Assembly (NCBI GenBank): GCA_030705665.1
Contig: JAUZQA010000194.1
Span: forward strand, 1-7,604
Reading direction: 5' to 3'
From: Bacillota bacterium
GTDB lineage: Bacteria > Bacillota > Bacilli > Bacillales_B > DSM-18226
Length of the DNA stretch: 7,604 bases
Numbering within the stretch: the stretch's first letter is position 1; every line of letters starts with the position of its first letter. Of this stretch, positions 7,102 through 7,604 are shown piece by piece. The translations under genes were made by a program, and so were the position numbers. The notes below the pieces were generated by a model. That model worked only from the letters and a program-made list of their open reading frames with translations, did no database searches and was not told where the DNA came from.

Positions 7102-7150
7102 ATACTCTATAGCGCCGACACTTTCATTCGTCAGCCTATAGAGTATTTTT
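7102..7150 (+). terminator. rho-independent terminator of the RND gene
   Basis: ATACTCTATAG (7102-7112) pairs perfectly with CTATAGAGTAT (7136-7146), extended inward by GCCGAC (7114-7119) with GTCAGC (7130-7135) with one mismatch. A T-run to 7150 follows. It begins 5 nt after the transporter stop codon. Confidence 0.85.
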
Positions 7151-7173
7151 CATTTCCATGGAAATGAAAAATA
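7144..7173. repeat. perfect 30-bp palindrome
   Basis: The arms 7144-7158 and 7159-7173 are exact reverse complements with no spacer, centred on CCATGG. The palindrome shares three bases of stem and the T-run with the preceding terminator. It could act as a second, leftward-reading termination element, or bind a protein. It also separates the pump from the small RNA promoter region. Confidence 0.8.
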
Positions 7174-7191
7174 TCAGCAAATTTCGACATA

Positions 7192-7210
7192 TTTGTGAAT
7201 AAACGCACAA
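7192..7210 (+). promoter_or_regulatory. overlapping Rex operator and ResD-type site
   Basis: TTGTGAATAAACGCACAA (7193-7210) is an 18-bp dyad with perfect TTGTG/CACAA ends, the geometry of the Rex consensus TTGTGAA-N4-TTCACAA (two inner mismatches). TTTGTGAAT (7192-7200) equals the ResD consensus as I recall it. The pair ends 5 bp before the -35 of the small RNA promoter. Rex (NADH-sensing repressor) and ResD (oxygen/nitric-oxide response activator) are the known regulators of roxS in B. subtilis, so the site supports the RNA call and vice versa. Confidence 0.75.
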
Positions 7211-7215
7211 AATTA

Positions 7216-7244
7216 TTGTCAGCTTTTCTGTCAGGTGGTAAATT
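7216..7244 (+). promoter_or_regulatory. roxS promoter with extended -10
   Basis: TTGTCA (7216-7221, five of six to consensus) and TAAATT (7239-7244, four of six) are 17 bp apart, with TGG directly before the -10 forming an extended -10. The predicted start is near 7251, matching where similarity to RoxS/RsaE begins. Confidence 0.75.
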
Positions 7245-7250
7245 AAAAAC

Positions 7251-7358
7251 ATGAAGTGAATCACAACAAACATATACCCCTTTGTTTGAATGTGAGAAAC
7301 GATCTCCCATCCCCTTTGTTAGAAAAAGACCCTAGCACCGTTTGCTAGGGTCTTTTTC
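7251..7358 (+). ncRNA. roxS: RoxS/RsaE redox-responsive small regulatory RNA
   Basis: About 108 nt, from the predicted start to its own terminator. The stretch around ACCCCTTTGTTTGAA (7276-7290) and CTCCCATCCCCTTTGTT (7304-7320) is what I recognise as the conserved core of S. aureus RsaE and B. subtilis RoxS. TCACA (7261-7265) and CAAACA (7267-7272) pair with TGTTTG (7283-7288) and TGTGA (7291-7295), giving a 5' hairpin with CCCC in its loop. Further C-rich regions (7306-7308 and 7311-7314) are unpaired. CCCCTTTGTT is repeated exactly at 7277 and 7311. In these families the C-rich seeds pair with Shine-Dalgarno regions and repress TCA-cycle and other NAD-linked genes when NADH is high or nitric oxide is present. 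There is no meaningful ORF (ATG AAG TGA only). The promoter, Rex and ResD signals and terminator are all in place. Confidence 0.9.
7322..7358 (+). terminator. terminator of the small RNA
   Basis: GAAAAAGACCCTAGCA (7322-7337) and TGCTAGGGTCTTTTTC (7343-7358) form a perfect 16-bp stem around a CCGTT loop, with T5 in the distal arm. The symmetrical A and T runs allow termination in both directions, and it isolates the RNA from the next gene. Confidence 0.92.
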
Positions 7359-7455
7359 ATTACATATGTATGCTATCAAGTTAATGGGAAAAAATTATTA
7401 AGGAATAATAACTAAAATGCATTCCGATTACCCATAAACCTGTGGAGGTGCTAGT

Positions 7456-7604
7456 ATGGCGTTAAAAAAGAAAGATAAGTTTTCGATTTTTTTAAGTGAA
7501 ATTGCTGCAAATATAAAAGAAAGTGCCTATTACTTTGCTGATTATAAACTTAACAACGTTAGTGATCTTAAAATTTTTTCTGAAAAGATGAAGGAATATG
7601 AATC
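7456..7604 (+). CDS. ykaA: DUF47/YkaA-family protein (PhoU-like), N-terminus only
   Basis: The first 49 residues (MALKKKDKFSIFLSEIAANI, continuing through SAYYFADYKLNNVSDLKIF) resemble the start of YkaA-type DUF47 proteins of Bacillus. These are helical, PhoU-like cytosolic proteins, usually about 205 residues long and commonly followed by a Pit-type inorganic phosphate transporter, so a pit gene is expected right of the window. GGAGGTG (7444-7450) lies 5 nt before the ATG. The 97 bp between the small RNA terminator and this start are AT-rich; a weak -10 (AATAAT near 7404) is conceivable, but I call no promoter. The family name rests on memory of the N-terminal sequence. Confidence 0.75.
   Translation, partial: MALKKKDKFSIFLSEIAANIKESAYYFADYKLNNVSDLKIFSEKMKEYE

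Noticed and set aside
7251..7259. ATG AAG TGA mini-frame at the 5' end of the small RNA
   Set aside because: It has two codons only, and no ribosome binding site within the transcript.
7361..7370. TACATATGTA palindrome upstream of ykaA
   Set aside because: It is only 10 bp and AT-rich, with no promoter relationship that could be argued; chance is likely.

Overview
The window looks like chromosomal DNA from a low-GC Gram-positive of the Bacillaceae (Bacillus or a close relative). Supporting signs are the strong AGGAGG-type ribosome binding sites, a UvrC-like protein very close to the Bacillus subtilis type, a SwrC/YerP-like RND transporter, a RoxS/RsaE small RNA with Rex and ResD signatures, and a YkaA (DUF47) gene start. 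Species cannot be fixed from the sequence alone.

Positions 1-1715 (minus strand) carry two mevalonate-pathway genes, mevalonate kinase and then diphosphomevalonate decarboxylase, which runs off the left edge. A near-perfect Fur (iron repressor) box lies 65 bp upstream of the kinase. Most Bacillus make isoprenoids by the MEP pathway, whose last two enzymes (IspG, IspH) need iron-sulfur clusters, while the mevalonate route needs none. A Fur-controlled mevalonate operon would therefore make sense as an iron-sparing backup. This is inference, but it is the most interesting reading of the window.

Positions 1817-3680 (minus strand) are a two-gene unit: a UvrC paralogue that keeps the GIY-YIG nuclease, four-cysteine and UVR regions but lacks the C-terminal RNase H-like/HhH half, followed with an 8-nt overlap by an unrecognised coiled-coil protein.

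Positions 3681-4066 are a divergent intergenic region with a good sigma-A-type promoter for the rightward gene, several small dyads and a possible leader peptide. Positions 4067-7096 (plus strand) encode a complete 1009-residue RND efflux pump, followed by a terminator that runs into a perfect 30-bp palindrome.

Positions 7192-7358 hold what I identify as the redox-responsive small RNA RoxS/RsaE. It has a Rex operator overlapping a ResD-type site, a well-formed extended -10 promoter, C-rich seed regions and a 16-bp terminator stem. At 7456 a YkaA/DUF47 gene begins and leaves the window. The window thus places an apparently iron-controlled metabolic operon and a redox-controlled small RNA within 6 kb, with no evidence that they are functionally linked.
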